Assembly (NCBI GenBank): GCA_001931535.1
Contig: CP016211.1
Location: 7,859,703-7,923,702 of the forward strand
Length of the DNA stretch: 64,000 bases
Source of the DNA: Minicystis rosea
GTDB taxonomy: Bacteria > Myxococcota_A > Polyangia > Polyangiales > Polyangiaceae
Reading direction: 5' to 3'
Shown: positions 63,275 through 64,000 of the stretch, one piece after another
Numbering within the stretch: position 1 is the first letter of the stretch
Layout of the letters: the number at the start of each line of letters is the position of its first letter
Position numbers and translations under genes: made by a program
Notes under the pieces: generated by a model
The model's input: the letters and a program-made list of their open reading frames with translations, nothing else
What the model was told of the DNA's origin: nothing
Database searches by the model: none

Positions 63275-64000
63275 GTGACCGCGACGATCTCGCCGCCCGC
63301 CTCTCCAAGCTCTCGCCCGAGAAGCGCCGCCTCTTCGAGCTCCTCGGCAAGAAGGGCGCGGCGCCGAAGGCCGAAGCCATCATCAGCCGTGATCGCTTCG
63401 ACTTCGAAGGAGAGGCCGGCGCCGAGCAGCACGAGCTGCGCGCCTTTTACGACACCGTATCAGGGCAGCTCGACGCGTCTCCCTTCGCCGAGCACGCCCT
63501 CTTCCTCAACTACGGTTACGTGCCCAACGACAATCCGAGCCGCGCGCGCGTCGCGCTGCCCGAGAATTGCCTCAACAAGAATGCCACCCGCCTGGTGCTG
63601 GAGCTCTTCGGCGATTGCCCCTTTGAGCCCGGGCGCGCCGTGCTCGACGTCGGCTGTGGCCGCGGCGGGCTCTCCACCGTTCTTCGTCGCTACGTCGACG
63701 CCGGCCCTTACCTCGGCATCGATCTCTCCCCCGCCGCCATCGCCTTCTGTCAGCGCACGCACCAAGATCCCGACACCCGCTTCATGGTCGGTGACGCACA
63801 ACACCTCCCCGCAGCGGACGGCGCGTTCTCCGTGGTCGTGAACCTCGAATCGTCCCACGGCTATCCCGACGTCCACGCATTCTTCCGCGAGGTCGCGCGC
63901 GTGCTCGAGCCCGGCGGCCATTTCCTCTACACCGATCTCGTCCCCACGGAGCGCATCGACGCCCACCTCGCCGCGCTGCGTGACGCGGGCCTCCACGTCG
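63271..64000 (+). CDS. SAM-dependent methyltransferase, partial at window end
   Basis: Open frame of 243 residues from GTG 63271 to the window edge. The first 30 residues (LAARLSKLSPEKRRLFELLG) are a helical docking-like segment similar to the N-terminus of the NRPS gene. From about residue 115 it is a class I methyltransferase: motif I VLDVGCGRGGLSTVL, motif II GIDLSPAAIAFC, then VGDAQHLPAADGAFSVVVNLESS and VLEPGGHFLYTDL. It should methylate an oxygen or carbon of the growing chain or its product using S-adenosylmethionine. The docking-like helix suggests it acts on the carrier-bound chain. GTGA overlap with the corrected PKS stop. The 3' end lies outside the window. Confidence 0.88.
   Translation, partial: MSDRDDLAARLSKLSPEKRRLFELLGKKGAAPKAEAIISRDRFDFEGEAGAEQHELRAFYDTVSGQLDASPFAEHALFLNYGYVPNDNPSRARVALPENCLNKNATRLVLELFGDCPFEPGRAVLDVGCGRGGLSTVLRRYVDAGPYLGIDLSPAAIAFCQRTHQDPDTRFMVGDAQHLPAADGAFSVVVNLESSHGYPDVHAFFREVARVLEPGGHFLYTDLVPTERIDAHLAALRDAGLHV

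Overview
This is a high-GC window with dense, mostly short-gapped genes. It reads as a chromosome segment of a myxobacterium, most likely Polyangiales/Sorangiineae. The pointers are the lipoproteins with Gly/Thr/Ser-rich linkers (TGTGG type), Myxococcus-type Cys-rich repeats fused to a fibro-slime domain, many one-off regulators, a complete chemosensory operon and a hybrid NRPS/PKS locus at the right edge. I see no rRNA, tRNA, CRISPR array, prophage or insertion sequence.

Layout. 1-4.5 kb: the tail of an SRPBCC protein, a LysR regulator, and a GT8 glycosyltransferase (frameshifted) followed by an MMPL transporter. 4.7-7.8 kb (minus): an Ada-AlkA fusion, an O6-methylguanine methyltransferase and an HSL-type esterase; the first two form a repair operon. 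8-16 kb: a STAND ATPase regulator, a beta-propeller lipoprotein, an aldo/keto reductase divergent from a LysR regulator, and a PQQ-dependent sugar dehydrogenase. 16.4-25.5 kb: surface lipoproteins (fibro-slime, a paralogous pair, a beta-helix protein) interspersed with a WYL-regulator/GST pair, an SRPBCC-ArsR operon and a histone H1-like protein. 25.5-29 kb: a TetR regulator divergent from a flavin monooxygenase, then an AraC regulator. 29-33.2 kb: four more lipoproteins, including a bacterial thaumatin-like protein and one built from five 28-residue repeats. 33.2-46.3 kb: an orphan GAF-kinase-REC protein, the chemosensory operon cheY-cheA-cheW-mcp-HEAT-cheR-cheB (minus; every junction overlaps), and a divergent REC-PAS kinase. 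46.3-51.8 kb: a TPR/winged-helix regulator and four lipoproteins. 51.9-64 kb: the start of an NRPS-PKS cluster: C-(dead A)-acyl ligase-KR-PCP, then KS-AT-KR-ACP, then a methyltransferase cut by the window end.

Regulatory DNA is unusually readable. Palindromes sit against the WYL, ArsR, TetR, second LysR and TPR regulators, consistent with local autoregulation, and several genes carry a -10-like box 6-7 bases before the start codon, suggesting leaderless mRNAs. Strong hairpins mark the ends of several convergent or isolated genes.

Three unrelated genes (GT8, alpha/beta hydrolase, PKS) are each broken by an apparent loss of one base in a G or C run that now has four bases. That pattern fits homopolymer under-calling better than three independent mutations, so these genes may be intact in the organism.
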